Assembly (NCBI GenBank): GCA_020433785.1
Contig: JAGRCC010000031.1
Coordinates: forward strand, 1 to 5,272
Length of the DNA stretch: 5,272 nucleotides
From: Anaerolineae bacterium
Lineage (GTDB): Bacteria; Chloroflexota; Anaerolineae; 4572-78; J111
Direction: 5' to 3'
Under the pieces are notes generated by a model. That model was not told where the DNA came from. It was given only the letters and a program-made list of their open reading frames with translations, and did no database searches. The stretch's first letter is position 1. Every line of letters starts with the position of its first letter. A program made the position numbers and the translations under genes. Of this stretch, positions 4,401 through 5,272 are shown piece by piece.

Positions 4401-5272
4401 CTGCCCGTTACCGCCACCACTTCATCCGCCCGCAGAGCCATACAGTTGACGCCCTGGACAATACCTTCTTTAGGTGGAATCTCGGCGGCTTGAAAGCGAA
4501 TGATTTTGCTCAAGCGGGAGATGATAAAAACATCGTCGTGTTTGCCCACCGTGGTGATGCCGACAATGTTGTCGGCCTTGATGGCCGCTTTGCCGCCTGC
4601 GCCGGGGGCTTTGTTCGCGGTGAAACTGCTCATAAAACGAATCGTGCCCTTGCCGTCGGCGGCCATTAAGCAGATGCGGCTTTTGTCGGTCACGCCGGTC
4701 ACGCCGGCCACGCTGTCGCCGTCGCTGAGGCGAATGCCCAGATTGCCCATGGTGGTGATCTTCTGCTCGGCAAAGCGAATGGCTTTGCCCTGCCGGGTGG
4801 CGATGAACAGGTCTTCGTCGCCGGAAGACCAGCAGGCCGCGGTAGGTCGCCCACTGTCTCTAATGTCAAACAAAACCAGACCCGGATTCATATCATCTCG
4901 AAAATAGTGGTAACGGAAGCGGCGTACATTAGCCTGGTCGGTGACAACCACCAGATAACCTTGTTTGCGGTGCGGTAGAATGTGCGCAATCTGCTCGTCG
5001 GGAGCCAGGGGCAGTTTTTCTAAAATAGAAACCCCTTTGCTGCGCACCTGAGCCTCCGGCAGGTGGTTGACCGGCAGTCGAAAAGCGCGGGCCTTGGTGG
5101 TGATGACGAGCAAATCTTGACTCTGATCGGCCACAAGGAGATGGACCGGTGGATCGCCATCAGGAGCTTCTAGATCAAAAATGCCCATGCCGCCGCGTCG
5201 CTGGCGGCTGTAGAGATGGCGCGGAGTACGCTTAGCCAACCCGCTGCGGGTGACGGTAATGACATTGAGCGT
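4394..5272 (-). CDS. gyrA: DNA gyrase subunit A, C-terminal pinwheel domain (5' end outside the window)
   Basis: The last 292 residues of GyrA, the DNA-wrapping part of the topoisomerase that introduces negative supercoils with GyrB. The frame is open to the right edge, so the true start and the catalytic half lie outside; the first in-frame start-like codon in the window, TTG 5239, is internal. The GyrA box QRRGGMG is encoded at 5203-5183. Six blade-core strands can be counted: VTRSGLAKRT, LLVITTKARAFRL, LVVVTDQANVRRF, LFIATRQGKAIRF, ICLMAADGKGTIRF and VFIISRLSKIIRF. A complete six-bladed pinwheel with a good GyrA box favours GyrA over ParC, which usually has fewer blades and a degenerate box. 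Nearly nothing follows the last blade: the protein ends in VVAVTGSQ, without an extended acidic tail. It is a housekeeping gene, probably unrelated in function to the metal genes downstream. Confidence 0.92.
   Translation of the reverse strand, partial: TLNVITVTRSGLAKRTPRHLYSRQRRGGMGIFDLEAPDGDPPVHLLVADQSQDLLVITTKARAFRLPVNHLPEAQVRSKGVSILEKLPLAPDEQIAHILPHRKQGYLVVVTDQANVRRFRYHYFRDDMNPGLVLFDIRDSGRPTAACWSSGDEDLFIATRQGKAIRFAEQKITTMGNLGIRLSDGDSVAGVTGVTDKSRICLMAADGKGTIRFMSSFTANKAPGAGGKAAIKADNIVGITTVGKHDDVFIISRLSKIIRFQAAEIPPKEGIVQGVNCMALRADEVVAVTGSQ

Overview
All five genes in this 5.3 kb window lie on the minus strand, so transcription runs from right to left. In that order they are: the 3' end of a DNA gyrase A gene (gyrA, cut by the right edge); a small isochorismatase-family hydrolase; a DtxR-type metal-dependent repressor; an unrecognised 72-residue protein with two copies of a zinc-ribbon-like motif; and a large heavy-metal-translocating P-type ATPase. 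The ATPase is open from its start codon to the left edge, so its C-terminus is missing. The coding sequence is moderately GC-rich. The gap upstream of the ATPase is strikingly AT-rich. Together with the short intergenic tandem repeats, this would fit a Chloroflexota-like bacterium, but that is inference from style and gene type; no taxonomic marker here settles it.

Layout: 5272-4394 gyrA C-terminal six-bladed pinwheel; 4393-4224 intergenic, with an 8-bp-period array and a 9-bp-period array; 4223-3684 hydrolase; 11 bp; 3672-2998 DtxR regulator; 2997-2730 intergenic, with the same two array types in the opposite orientation; 2729-2511 the small Cys/His protein; 2510-2285 an AT-rich control region with a 14-bp perfect palindrome, a 14-bp-stem inverted repeat and good minus-strand promoter matches; 2284-1 the ATPase.

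Functionally, the left half reads as a metal-homeostasis cluster. The DtxR protein keeps every metal ligand that can be placed by alignment with DtxR in its N-terminal two domains. The ATPase has a CxxC heavy-metal-associated domain and an SPC transport motif, and should export a divalent metal. The small protein has eight Cys/His residues in two identically spaced sets. The palindrome TTAGGCATGCCTAA between the small gene and the ATPase is a reasonable candidate operator for the DtxR protein. My working hypothesis is DtxR-controlled export of a metal such as Fe, Co, Zn or Mn.

The most unusual structural feature is that the hydrolase-dtxR pair is bracketed almost exactly by two composite repeats of about 160 bp in inverted orientation (2842-3002 and 4241-4400). 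Each is built of an octamer array, a related spacer and a nonamer array, and they share a 26-bp exact inverted match. This could be a mobile or invertible two-gene cassette, or two chance copies of a dispersed intergenic repeat family.
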